Assembly (NCBI GenBank): GCA_000497125.2
Contig: CM035318.1
Location: 124,001-188,000 of the forward strand
DNA: 64,000 bases
Reading direction: 5' to 3'
Origin: Spironucleus salmonicida
Taxonomy: Eukaryota; Fornicata; Diplomonadida; Hexamitidae
Shown: piece by piece, positions 46,065 through 56,894 of the stretch
How positions within the stretch are numbered: the first letter of the stretch is position 1
Layout of the letters: each line of letters begins with the position of its first letter
Notes under the pieces: generated by a model
What the model saw: only the letters and a program-made list of their open reading frames with translations
Databases searched by the model: none
What the model was told of the DNA's origin: nothing
Position numbers and translations under genes: made by a program

Positions 46065-46703
46065 TCACTAAAAATGCTTGATAAATAATCCAGCCAAATA
46101 TCGAGCATCACCAAGAGCGCAGTGAGATGAACTCTTCTAGCTATGATACTTACATTTATTTGCTTTATGCATCTCCAAATTAGCCTGCTTTGATGAGAAT
46201 TTTGCCCCCAAAAATGCATGCGAAAACAAATCAAAATCAATCAGTTTACCTTCTAAATTCTTACATTTCATTTAATGATATAACACCACATTTTCAAGGG
46301 TTGGATCCTTTGCAATTATAGAATCGACAAAATGTGCTGAAAAGCTAGTTTATATACTTACAAACGGGCATTTTAACTGATACAAATCTATGCTACTTCC
46401 CAAAGCAAAAATTTCGAAGAGGGGACCAAGTTTAGTGATTTCTATTGGTCTAAAGAGGTGGAAATTTGGGTCGTTAGGGTGTGGTTTGTTCCAATTTATA
46501 TTAGAATCCAACACACAATTGACAGCACACTCATAGTCATTAGAATTCGGGAGAATGAATGCATGAAACTGAGCTACAATTTCACCATTTTAAACACGAA
46601 TAGCACCGATTTCAAATGGAACTACTAAGGGACATTCTTGGTACGGTTATGCAAAATATGCTTCGAAATCTAGAAAAATATGGTTTCTCAATAGTTTGTT
46701 CAT
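46065..46703 (-). CDS. DEDDh / Maelstrom-like RNase H-fold protein
   Basis: 212 residues. FLDFEAYF near the N-terminus carries the Asp-x-Glu of DEDD exonuclease motif I (Asp12, Glu14), and PFEIGAIRVQNGEIVAQFHAF the next two strands. Near the C-terminus, KCKYHSQKSSSHCALGDARYLAGLF contains Cys184, His187, Cys195 and Asp199. This combines the DEDDh final motif (H...CALxDA) with cysteines and histidine spaced like the Glu-His-His-Cys zinc site of the Maelstrom domain. The Maelstrom domain keeps both sets of residues in some protists. If active it would be a single-strand RNA exonuclease; a role in small-RNA pathways is speculative. Motif II Asp is not certain. Confidence 0.55.
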
Positions 46704-46749
46704 TAAAAGACAAGATATGTATATAAAGATATAAAAGTATATCAAAAAT

Positions 46750-47859
46750 TCACTCGTTTTTTATGATCTACGCAATTTCACTGATTGTATAGTGGTATTC
46801 GTCTTCGTTAATAATTTTTAACATTTAGATAAAGCAGTTAGCATTCTATCTGATACTTTCCCCGAAATCTATAGTTCTCGCTTGTTCTCTCTGGTCATGA
46901 TCCATTTAGTCAAATAAATAATTGCAAAGGAATAAAAAGTTCTAATTACACTATCTTATCCAATTTTCTGATTATATATTACCATTTGTTAAGTAAAATG
47001 ATTCTTTATTAGCAACAATCTCGAAACCCAGAAATAAATCAAAAATATCAGTAAAAGTATCTGGGGATGATATTTTAACAGGGTACTTCTCAACTTTACA
47101 ATCAATATTAGAGTGGAGATTTAAATTCAGTGACTCATCCATTTAGAACCGGAATGTCATTCTATATAGTTTCTAATGATTAATTGAGTTGTATAGAGGC
47201 TTTAGTGTAAAAATTGAATCAAAATCGACAGTTTTGAATCTTTTATAACCATAAAGCACAAAATCAGCAGGAGGTTAATCAATGAGCTAAGCGACTAATT
47301 CCGACATGTTTAGTTACGTATCTTGATAGAATACCTTTTTCTATATCTCTGAATAGTCAATATGTCTTCTTTATGCTGTTTTAACATAAATTAAATCACG
47401 TTTTTGATTATTTTAAATTTCTAAAATCTTGATTATTTAAGGAGTCTCAAGTGGTACGGAAATATTGAATTTAGAATATAAAATTTAGTTTGCAGAGAGC
47501 AATGCTTTTGCAAACTAAACTGTTACCATTGCATCAGAAGATAATGAAAACTAAATCAAGTTTCCTGGAACCTGGCAAGAAATAACAGTGTTATCCTTCA
47601 CTTTATCAAAATCGTAATATATTTGGTTTCGACTACCGATATGGCATAAAATATCATCTGCTATCTGTGGAAGACATTATGTTCCAGTAAATGTTAGCAG
47701 TTTGTCTTCTAAAAGAAGCTAAACCTATCGTTCTACAGAAGGGTCGAAATAACTAATGAGATCTTCGATCTTAGTGAATTTTTTGAAAGAATTGAATGGT
47801 TAAATATCTGTAGAATTTAGAATTTATTGGATAGGTGAGTTTTGGAATTTTTTAATCAT
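46750..47859 (-). CDS. Unrecognised protein, 369 aa
   Basis: ATG 47857-47859 to TGA 46750-46752. The sequence has mixed helix and strand, no membrane helix and no recognisable motif. Segments such as DILCHIGSRNQIYYDFDK, KRDLIYVKTAQRRHIDY and ADFVLYGYKRFKTVDF suggest a folded alpha/beta protein. It lies 57 bp downstream of the leucine-rich gene on the same strand, separated by an A/T tract (ATAAAATATAATATTCTATATAATAAATAT), so it probably has its own promoter. Its stop is embedded in GAGTGAAT, a match to the AGTRAAY polyadenylation signal of Giardia. Confidence 0.65.
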
Positions 47860-47916
47860 TTATTTTTGTTGGTCAAAAATATTATATTTATTATATAGAA
47901 TATTATATTTTATAAT

Positions 47917-49542
47917 TCATTCTAGCATTGTTTGAAATAGATCAATAAGTTTTTAATCAGGGTCATTTCGGTATGTATCACAGATAGTGTGTATTTTCTG
48001 TATATTTCCAACATAAAATAATCTTGTTTTGAGCTTGTCATCATCAAAAATTGTGTTTAGAAAACCAGAAACCAGCTCATAATCAAGATCTACTTTAATC
48101 TTCTTTTTCTTTGATTTGGATACCTTAGAGCTTTTGCTGGAATTACACCGTCCTTTCTAAAGCTCAGATTCTTCAATTTTCTAATAGCATTTTCTAGGGT
48201 ATTGTACACTCAACCGCTCATTTACTTCAATCTGGCATTTCGAGTCCACTTTTGGAGGTTTTGGCACAGTCACCGGATGGTACTCTATTACTGTTGGCTT
48301 CCGCAGAAATTTTTTCCCCAATGCTTCATTTTCAAACTGCATAAAAAGCTACAATTTTGTCACATTTTCGCTCCCCGCGCAGCTATGTGATTTTCGAACC
48401 ATTTTGACCTACATCGGCCGTTCAGCAGTAACCTCGGTATACTGCCGTTTCTAGTGCATTTCGACCGTTGTGCAGTCGCCATTGCTAAGTTTTCGGAGTT
48501 TTCCCTTCAAATCGACTTTTTAGAAACCAATTTTGTTATTTATCACTAAAATACGCATCAGAATGCTCAAAATCGGGCTTAGCGAATTATCAAATTCGAC
48601 AATTTTGCAGTGCAAGCTGGCATCCAGGCAGCACACAACACCGCTTGTCTTGAGCTCTTTGAGCTCTGCGAGCTGGCGGCCGGACGCGAATTTTGCGAGG
48701 AATACGAAGAGCTCGCTGAGCTGAAAACGGCGGTTTTCGGTGCGCTGGAATTCGCCGAAAGAGGCTAAAATGCTGCTCGAAATGGGTGCCAGGTCCAGCG
48801 AGCAGACGGTGTTGATATCGAGGCCTTTTAAGATGATATGCTGAGCTGGAATGCCATGGCTGAAATTCGTGAAATCTGAGGTTTTGAGGTCAGTAAATGA
48901 GAGGTCCAGGAGGTCTAGCAGCGTGATTGACTTCAAGAGGTATTTTAGCGGTTTGACAAACTTTTTAAGCGGTAGATTTCTGAGCACTAGATACTTGATG
49001 TTGGGCTGATTAGACAGAAAATGGAAAATGGAGTGCATTTCGAAATGCGTGTTCATAAGGGTAAGTGATACTATACTGACTGTTGGGGCGAAGAAGAAAT
49101 CGTCGAATATTTCTTGGGTCTAAAATAATTTTTCTGGGTTAGTCAGAAAAATTGACTAAAGATTTAGTATGGTAGTGAAATTAAAGTCTATATTGTGCTC
49201 TTAAGGTGAAAATGGTTTTTTAAATTCAATGTTATATCCAAATCTAGCACCAATATTAATATTTCCATTAAGGAATTCTTCGAAGCGATCTGCTGTAACC
49301 CCTTGAATTTATGTATACAAAAATTTTAAGTACTCCTCATCGTCTTGCTAGTATTAAATGAAATGTTGGATAAATTTGGAACTTTGATATAGTAAATATT
49401 TCAAAATATCAATTTAATCGAAATCAAAATATTAATCCACTACAATCCAATTAAATTGTAAAAATTACTCTAATGATCTTCCATAATTTTTAATATGAAA
49501 GTAATTTGCAGTTTTCTCAAAAGCATCTCTTATTGAAATCAT
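47917..49542 (-). CDS. Leucine-rich-repeat-like protein with basic C-terminus
   Basis: 541 residues. Under the standard code this breaks into two pieces; reading TAA at 48520-48522 as Gln joins them in one frame. The middle (residues 165-340) has leucine-rich repeat spacing: HFLSNQPNIKYLVLRNLPLK, ITLLDLLDLSFTDL and IILKGLDI. The last 160 residues are basic and partly disordered, with SSKVSKSKKKKIKVD, a possible nuclear localisation signal, and a final helix (KLIDLFQTMLE). The section 48360-49060 is clearly less AT-rich and TAR-poor, while both ends are AT-rich. No family is assigned. It is divergent from the next gene over 89 bp. Confidence 0.65.
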
Positions 49543-49631
49543 AAATTCTATACATATTTCTAATATATAATAATCTATAACGTTGAATAAATATATACGA
49601 ATTAGATATAATTATATTGTATTTGTAATTA
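49543..49631. promoter_or_regulatory. Divergent A/T promoter region, LRR-like and membrane-protein genes
   Basis: 89 bp between divergent start codons, containing ATTTCTAATATATAATAATC on one side and AGATATAATTATATTGTATT on the other; consistent with the TATATAAT-type tract seen elsewhere. Confidence 0.4.
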
Positions 49632-50855
49632 ATGGAAATTTAATAAGTAGTTCCATAATATTTAGGTGTTATAGGTTTTGTTATAACTCAAGCTATTTAA
49701 CCACTAAGTTATCATTTTCTTGTTGGACATCTAATATCTACACCCTAATAATCGTCACTGTTTGATATCACGTCATATCAGTATAATATATATAAGTTTC
49801 ATCATTGGACTTTATGGTTTGACATATTTTATCTTATTTAAGGTATAAACTGTTATTTAATCTTCAAATCTTTTGGATAATATAAATATAAGGCTATTCT
49901 TTATTAAGCATCTTGGTATTGCCGGTATTTAATTTAATATATTTTACTTATAGTATTATTATCGTTTTTACCCAACAATGAATATCATTTCAGTATCTCA
50001 GGGTTCTTATTATTATAGAGTTGTTAATAACCATATTTTGATGTTTATGACTTAATTGCTGTTTAATCCTAATTATTTCAAGGATTCACATGTTTGTATG
50101 GTTGTATTCTATTGGAAAAGTATTTTAATGTCAGAAAGATGATTATCTTTGTTTTATCAACGATTTTATTTGTCCGCTTTGTGTATATCTTAAATATGCT
50201 TATTCAAGGATCATTTAGTTAGTTTTAATAAGAAAGCGTAATGGGTTAAGTATTTCAATAACAATTTCCACTATTTTGGGGATTCTTTTATTCATATTCT
50301 CTTGATACAGGATTAATCAAAAAACGCAAATTTTCTAAAAAATATTCACCAGATTTAATAATTACTTTAATTTTCTCTGTCTTATATGTTTATTGTTAAT
50401 TCATAACACGATTTGAACTTCATGAACTATAAATAAAATCTAATATTCTAATTATTTTATCGTATACATTTGCAAGACCTTTTCTTCCAATCTTCTATAG
50501 TTTTATAATCTATTTTTTAGATGATGCACCCATTATGAAAATTTTGATTAACAATAAGCTTTTTCAATTAATATAAAAGGAATTTGATTTTATCGGTTCC
50601 TCCTTTATCTTATTTTCTAAAGTTACCTTAGCTTATATATAAAATGTTGAGTTTGGACCTTTTGATGATCTTATTGTTATGTTTATTAAAAATGGTGCAA
50701 TAGTGTTTACTATTATTATAGGAATGTTAATTAGTAAATTAGCAAACCCTACTCTTCATCGAATTAATTGCTATTTAAAGGATATTGAAAAAAATATTTA
50801 AAAGAAATAAGCATTTACACCTTATAATAGGAGTATTGAGAAATATAGTGAGTGA
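49632..50855 (+). CDS. Polytopic membrane protein, possibly acyltransferase-3-like
   Basis: 407 residues with about eight to ten hydrophobic helices. After YLGVIGFVITQAIQPLSYHF come WTLWFDIFYLIQGINCYLIF, ILLIVLLSFLP, IIFVLSTILFVRFVYILNML, LIITLIFSVLYVYCQFI, a pair near FLPIFYSFIIYFL, and a last helix GAIVFTIIIGMLISKLANP followed by a basic tail. A first histidine-containing helix, a DxFYLIxG-like second helix and a final helix before a Lys-rich end recall the acyltransferase-3/NRF-6 family, but the key residues are not firm. The TGA stop (50853-50855) is in GAGTGATATA and is 13 bp from the stop of the convergent ribosomal gene. Confidence 0.6.
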
Positions 50856-50868
50856 TATAATACTTTAA

Positions 50869-51327
50869 TCAGAAAGGCATGAAACGTTTACGCTTATGCT
50901 CAGCTACTTCCTCAGTCTTGATCACGTTGAAAGAAACGGTCTTAGAAAGCTGACGGCATTCACCAATGGTAACGATATCACCTTCTTTAACACGGAAGCA
51001 AGGGCTGATATGTGCGGCGATCTTTTTGTGACGTTTTTCGAATCTTTTATACTTGGTAACGTAGTGGAGGTAATCACGACGGATGATAAGGGTTCTCTGC
51101 ATCTTGTGGGAAGAAACAACACCCTTGATGATACGACCGGTAATTTCAATGTCGCTAGTGAAGGGGCATTTCTTGTCAATATAATGACCAGTGATGGCTT
51201 CTTGAGGAGTTTCGAAGTTCTTGCCAATGCTCTTGTAAAAACGGAAAGCCTTTCCATTTTCACCTAACTTGGTATGGCATACCTGAGGTTGCTGGTGGTA
51301 GAAGTTTTCGATCAGTTGACCTTCCAT
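50869..51327 (-). CDS. Ribosomal protein uS17 (eukaryotic S11)
   Basis: 152 residues of the small ribosomal subunit protein uS17. Recognisable parts: [76 protein letters not shown] and [20 protein letters not shown]. The N-terminal extension is the eukaryotic form. The start is the ATG at 51325-51327; a TTG directly before it is not needed. All Gln codons are CAA or CAG; there is no TAR, and the gene is clearly richer in G+C than its neighbours, as expected for a highly expressed gene avoiding the reassigned codons. Confidence 0.97.
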   Translation of the reverse strand: MEGQLIENFYHQQPQVCHTKLGENGKAFRFYKSIGKNFETPQEAITGHYIDKKCPFTSDIEITGRIIKGVVSSHKMQRTLIIRRDYLHYVTKYKRFEKRHKKIAAHISPCFRVKEGDIVTIGECRQLSKTVSFNVIKTEEVAEHKRKRFMPF

Positions 51328-51380
51328 CAATTGGAGTGGAATTATATAAAGGAAATGAAATATTTTTTATACTATATTAT
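51328..51380. promoter_or_regulatory. Divergent promoter of the uS17 gene
   Basis: 53 bp containing TTATATAAAGG next to the uS17 start and TATACTATATTAT next to the plus-strand start. The TATATAAA element, read on the minus strand as TTTATATAA, is the closest match to a classical TATA box seen in the window. Confidence 0.45.
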
Positions 51381-51818
51381 ATGGGAATATTTAATGTATT
51401 TGTAAATTTTATAATGATAATTCCTTTGTATTGGGCATAGTTTGGCGCTGTGTTATGTGATATATTGATTACTGCTATTTCAATTATATTTGAATTGTAT
51501 ATAGCAGTGGGATTGGTAGCAGTTCATTTAATCTTAAAAATTTTAATCATTATGTTATTTTGGAAACTTTTTAGTATCAAGCTTGGTAACACATAGTTAA
51601 AATTTACAAAATCTTTAATTCAATTTATTATGCTCAATGTTATCTAACTTATGATTATATTCATTAGAATTATTGTCTACCTTTTAACACAATCTCTTGG
51701 TATAAAAGTAGTTGAGTAAGTTATAGGATGGATTGATTTAATCATTACTGTAGGATTTGATCTGTTTGTTTTTTAAATTTTCCTTTAAAATATCCGAAAT
51801 TTAGCAGTGAAAAAGTGA
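51381..51818 (+). CDS. Small four-helix membrane protein, 145 aa
   Basis: ATG 51381 to TGA 51816-51818. Four hydrophobic segments: NVFVNFIMIIPLYWAQF, VLCDILITAISIIFELYI with VGLVAVHLILKILIIMLFW, QFIMLNVIQLMIIFIRIIVYLL, and LIITVGFDLFVFQIFL, ending in RNLAVKK. Charged residues are few and lie between the helices. No family is recognised. A dilysine-type KK at the extreme C-terminus could indicate retention in the ER, though the usual KKxx spacing is not met. It is convergent with the bromodomain gene, with stops 12 bp apart. Confidence 0.6.
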
Positions 51819-51830
51819 GTTAGAATTTAG

Positions 51831-52409
51831 TCACTTAATTATACTTAAAATTTTAATCTCAATTTCTTCACAGTTTTGAAAGTCAATTTTAATATCTTTT
51901 TAGCCAAAAATTGCATCAATTTATGTTTTTTTAAGCTTCTTCAAAAGCAAATATACGCTTCTGATACGACCACTAGAAGCACCCTTTTAAACTTTTTAGA
52001 ATTGTTTTAAAAACATGCGCGAGTACTTTAAATAAAACTCCATATTAATTCCTTTTAACTCCGTTATTCTTTACATTGTATTGATTGCATATATTTCTGC
52101 CTAATCAGCAGCTTTTTAGAAGAATGCAACACCAGTATTGTATCTACGACAGTTATCATATATCACTGCTAAATCATGGATAAATTAATACAAATACTCA
52201 TATTCTCTATGATTCAAATGAACTTACATAGTAGTGTAATCTAATGGACGAGAGACTACTTAAAGATAATTTTCCAACACGGGAGGTCCTACATAATCAA
52301 CAGGATTAGCAAAAATTTCACCATAATACTATTGAAGTTTTAAATCTTCCAGTAGATCGAATAACTCCATCAACAGCCCAGGCGAAAGTTGTAAAGTTGG
52401 TAGAACCAT
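51831..52409 (-). CDS. Bromodomain protein with NET-like C-terminus
   Basis: 192 residues. The bromodomain covers about residues 12-115: IFANPVDYVGPPVLENYLQV with VVSRPLDYTTMQ (ZA loop and helix A), then FIHDLAVIYDNCRRYNTG, where Asn91 in NCRRYN is the acetyl-lysine-binding Asn. The C-terminus (SSGRIRSVYLLLKKLKK, then DIKIDFQNCEEIEIKILSIIK) resembles the NET domain of BET proteins, whose core is a D-E-I-E-I-D-F-E-x-L pattern. The protein would be a minimal BET-like reader of acetylated histones with one bromodomain. TGA stop at 51831-51833 in AAGTGACT. The start at 52409 is the only plausible ATG. Confidence 0.8.
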
Positions 52410-52449
52410 TTTATTAAACAAATAAAATACGTATTATTATATAAGATGC

Positions 52450-53871
52450 TCACTTCTATTTTAACCCCTATCTTCGCTTTCGCATCATATCATCAACTTA
52501 GTTTTGTTTCATTTGTTATAAGTCTTAGTTCAACTCTTTAACTTCAGTATTAAATTTCTATTCATTGATCCTACTTAGCGCTCTTGCTTAGACTAAATCT
52601 CCTTCCGCTTAGTTAGATATAAAATTACTATTCTTCGATTTAGACCTTACAAATTAAAATGCAGTAAATAGTTACTCATTCTGCTATTTCTTAGGATTGG
52701 TTAGTCCATGATTTTGGAAAATACGTTGCATATTGAATTCTGATGGTTGTATATTAAATATATTTTTAATCTATCTATCTGTTGATTTAGCTCTTGCTAG
52801 TTTGTTATCTTTCCTCGAAGTTTGCTAATTTTTAATAATTTAATTTTAGTTTTACTATTTTTGTGATGAGGGAATAATTGGAATCTTTATCTCTTTATGA
52901 CTTAAGATTTTAATGATTTTTTATTAGTTGCTTTGAATATATTTTAATGCTTGTTTTTCTTAAGTTATTAGTTTGTTCTATTTACACTGGTTACCTTATT
53001 AAGCGTGTTATTTTTCTTGAGCCTCTATTTAATTAAAAACTTATTCATCTAATGTACCATTTGCTTCAGATAGTAGAGTAAAATTATTATTTTTGTTTAT
53101 ACTTTCTTACATATGGCATATTTAGTTATATTCTTACTTCTCCTCTATCACAGATCCACTTAATTCTATCAGGCTATCCACGGTGCTCAATGTTTGTGTG
53201 ATCTAAGTTTGTGTTGATTGTTTATTATCAAATTCGATTCTGTTTTAATGTTTCCAGTCACTAGATCTGAAATTTAATTTTCCTACATTTGTTTGACTCA
53301 ACCTAAATTCTTCTAATTAATCAGTAGATCCTGATCTTAGAAGATTATCGCAGTAATAAATTTTTGTTTCAATATCCTAATATTTCTTTTTTAATTAAGA
53401 TCTTATTGAATCCATATCGTTTTCCTTAAGCAGGGTATCAATTTTTTAAGGTTAATGTTAAAATACTTTAGTTTATGATTAATTAAATTGTGGTGATATC
53501 AGACCCTATCTGCTAGATAAATGCTATAAAAGTCCTTCTTCCTAACATATATCTAAAATTTTACCTGCAAAATTCAGTAATTAATTAGAGGGTTATATTT
53601 TTGGTGTTATATTATGTTAAATAGAATGTGAGTTTTTTAACAAACACTCATCAATAATTGTTTCCGCTTTTTATTAATTTACAATCATTTTGTTTAATTG
53701 ATTGTTCATTTGCTTCATTTAAAAATGTATATTATCAGATGTATCATTTGATAATTCAGCTGGATCTTCATTTGTAAGTCTACATATTTCATCTAGGGTA
53801 AAGATTCTGCTTTCCATTTTAAGAAATTGAGGGTTTTTATATTCAATATAAATATTCTTCTGATATTCCAT
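52450..53871 (-). CDS. Gln-rich coiled-coil protein, unrecognised (473 aa)
   Basis: ATG 53869-53871 to TGA 52450-52452. The protein has several coiled-coil segments separated by polar, Ser/Asn/Gln-rich linkers. Near the C-terminus is a basic region (RKDNKLARAKSTDRQIK) and a final coiled coil ending in MMRKRRQGLKQK. Many of the Gln codons are TAA or TAG. No family is recognised; it could be cytoskeletal. It is divergent from the UTP12 gene over 60 bp. Confidence 0.65.
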
Positions 53872-53931
53872 ATATAAATAATATTATATTAGTGATTATA
53901 TAGATTTCTCTTTCCACGTGCCACTTTAATA
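53872..53931. promoter_or_regulatory. Divergent spacer, coiled-coil and UTP12 genes
   Basis: 60 bp with ATATAAATAATATTATATTAGTGATTATATAG followed by CCACGTGCC, a palindromic CACGTG E-box-like hexamer not seen before other genes here. The functional meaning is unknown. Confidence 0.4.
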
Positions 53932-56316
53932 ATGCCAAAAACCTATCTCAGATATGAGCCAGATGATGTATACGGATTTATATCTTCTTCCCCTGGTACT
54001 CATTTTGATGCTACAGGTAAGTACTCTGTTACTGCAATAAATTCTGAACTTAAGGTTGCGGAGATTCTATCATAGAAAGTAATTTTTACATAAAATATGA
54101 AGTCTGATTATCAGGTTACAGCTTCAACAATTTTAACAAAGTAAAATTATATTGCTATTGGGTTTTCAAATGGTAATTTGTAGGTATTTTCATTAAATTC
54201 AAAAGAAATGATAGCAAATTTTGATTTAAATAGTTAAGTATTATCCATTAGAGATATATAGGATTCCATACTGGGAACAACTTCTGATGGTTCAGTTTAT
54301 ATTTTAGATTTAATTTCTTAAGAAATATCTCTTAATTTGAATAAATTTCATAGTGGCTGGTGCAATACTGCTGTAACATATAAAAATTATATATTGTCTG
54401 GAGGAAGAGATAGAGTTGTCAATGTAAGCTTAGCTGGCAAAAAAGTACAAGTTTTGGCGAATTTTACTAGTTAAATCAGAGACCTTATCGTTATTAATGA
54501 TATTATTTTAATATGTTGTGATGAGTATAAAATATACTTATACAGTGACAATTTAAAGTACATTTAAAAATCTGATGCCGAAGGCGACGCTGATACTGAT
54601 TAATAAGATAAAAGTAGCTAGATTTAATAACTTATAACTTCTACTAATTTATTTTAGGAAGTTGGTATTATAGTAAGAAAAGTATAAGAACCTATTAAAA
54701 AAATTATTAAAGGTTAAAATTTAGTATATCTTCTTTCTGATTCTAGTTTTTAGGTTTTAGAACTACTTTAAAATAAAACTGAACCATTAAAGATGTTTAA
54801 GGAAGGATAAATATACAGATCAAAAGAGAAGTTGGTTAGTTTGTCTGTTTCATTAACTTAAGATATATTCTTAACTACAAATAAAAATAGACTAATTTAT
54901 TTTAATAATTAATTAGAAGAAAAAGCAAATTTTACACACGAGGGACATAGAGTTTCACCTACTTGTTCTGCACTTAATGCTGATGATACTCTATTTATGA
55001 CGGCATCTACTGAAGTTAAAATCTGGAATGTTAGAAAATCTATTTGTATTTTAACAATTGAATTACCAGAGGGTGTTAGACCTACTAAATGTATGTTTTT
55101 ACCAGGTAATGCTTATTCTTTATTATCTACTTCAACTGGAGTAATAATCTTGATAAATTTGCTGTCTGGAGATCTAGAATCTACAACATAGATTTCAGAT
55201 AAGTCTATCACACATTTATAACTGTTTAGAAACACGCTGTTTACAGCTTCAGAAGACTGCCATATTAAATTTTTTTCGTTTTCGTAAAATTTTTCACTTA
55301 TTTAAGAAAGAGAATTCGAATTTCCTTTACCTATTAAATGCGCACTTGTAACAGAGTTATATTTATTTGCAGCACTTACAGATGGTACAATAAGAGTGCA
55401 CTTTTCTGACTCTTTAAAGTTCCGCTTCCAACTTTATGGGCATGCTCTCCCAGTTACACAGATGCGTATTTCATCAACGAACGAACGTCTTTTTACTATT
55501 TCACCTGACAAAACTATTAGAACATGGGGTCTAAATTTTGGTGAGTGTCTTAAAATGATTAAACTGGATGCTGGGGGTCGTGTCATAGATTTTTTAAACA
55601 ACACCCATATCGCGTTAATCGGCTGTGAGGACGGTAAAATCCGCATGTTCGACCTTGATAGCTATATTTATGTCCTCGAACTAGGAGATGGACGCCATGG
55701 TGAGGACTATAGCCGAGGTCATTTTGGTTCAATAACAACACTTCTAATGAGCAAAGAAGGACGATTCGCAATTTCAACCGGTACTGATAATAGAATTCAT
55801 CTTTGGATTCAAACGAATGATTTGGTAAGTGCTGAAGACGAATATAACAAGCGGGTCATGAAATAGACTGTTAGTGAAGAGTAAGGTAGAAAAGAGTGGG
55901 AAGGTCAAGTATCTGTAAATATTGACGATATGGATAAATTGGAAGAAGCAATTTAAGTATGTTCTGACCCTTCGGCTTATAAAATAGAGCTATGTGGGGC
56001 TCCATGGGAAACTTATTTAATGAATACTCTCTAAAAGCGTTTAAGGCGGGAAATTTTACCAGATTTGCTTCGTAATTTAGATTTTGAGAGGTCTATTTCA
56101 CTTGTACAATTGCTACTCTAAATTATAGATTCATATAATTCAGATTTTGCAGTTTTTGCTATTTTAAGACTATTTAGGAACAATCTCTAACCCGTTTCTG
56201 GTGATAAACGAGTTATCTTATTAGGATCTTAGGTCAGATAGAAGTGTTTGGAAGCTTGCGATTAGTATATTGAGAAAATTGATGAGGTTTGCGGTACAAT
56301 GATGGTAGAAAAGTGA
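53932..56316 (+). CDS. UTP12 (DIP2/WDR3-like) SSU processome WD40 protein
   Basis: 794 residues of tandem WD40 repeats plus a C-terminal helical domain. Strong blades: FRFQLYGHALPVTQMRISST followed by TISPDKTIRTWGLNFGECLK, matching the L-x-G-H-x-L-P-V / K-T-I-K-x-W-G-L-D-F-G-D-C signature of WDR3/DIP2, and GHFGSITTLLMSKEGRFAIS. The end (LLRNLDFERSISLVQLLLQI) fits the Utp12 C-terminal domain. Utp12 is part of the UTP-B complex in pre-18S rRNA processing. The section 55380-55860 is TAR-free and less AT-rich than the rest. The TGA stop (56314-56316) is in AAAGTGATAT. Yeast Utp12 is about 940 residues, so this is a short form. Confidence 0.78.
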
Positions 56317-56348
56317 TATTATATATTATATTGTATATTCATGGGAAA

Positions 56349-56894
56349 ATGAGATTAGAAGAATTATTAGAGTTTGTATCTCCTTTGGATTTCAATAAGT
56401 CACAAGTATAATAAATTATAGATTATTGTTTGATTAATACTGGCACCCTTTAATGTTAAATGTTAAAAAGTTTGCAGACAAACGACTCAGATGATGCTAG
56501 AATTTTTTTAAACACATATTTCACAGGTAAGGTCATCGAATATAATGTTCTAAAAGACTTGGTTCTTTAAGGATTTACTTTTGATAGTATTCCATTGGAA
56601 TAAAGTAGTAATTTACTAACATCCATAGAGAAATAATAATTAGGAAAGCTTCTTCTAGAAAAGAAAAATGACTACGCAGGGTTTTACTTACTGACTATCG
56701 ATACATAAAGCGAAGCAGAAGATGCATTTGCAATCATTGAGAGTATATATCAAAATAAAGAAAAATTATAACATATTTTAAAGTTAACTGAATTAATACT
56801 GAAGTTTAATAAATGTTATAATTATTCTTTAGAGTCGGATTTGTTCAATAGATGCATCGAAGAATTGATTATTTACTAAATTTAAAACTAGTGA
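56349..56894 (+). CDS. Unrecognised protein, 181 aa
   Basis: ATG 56349 to TGA 56892-56894. An earlier ATG (56341) closes after three codons. All-helical and acidic (MRLEELLEFVSPLDFNKSQV, LLTSIEKQQLGKLLLEKK, FAIIESIYQNKEKLQHIL). No membrane segment and no motif. It follows UTP12 on the same strand by 32 bp with an A/T tract between. It may be a small structural or complex subunit; I cannot say more. Confidence 0.55.

Noticed and set aside
50896-51267. Frames of 113-123 codons opposite or offset to uS17
   Set aside because: They are shadows of the TAR-free ribosomal protein gene.
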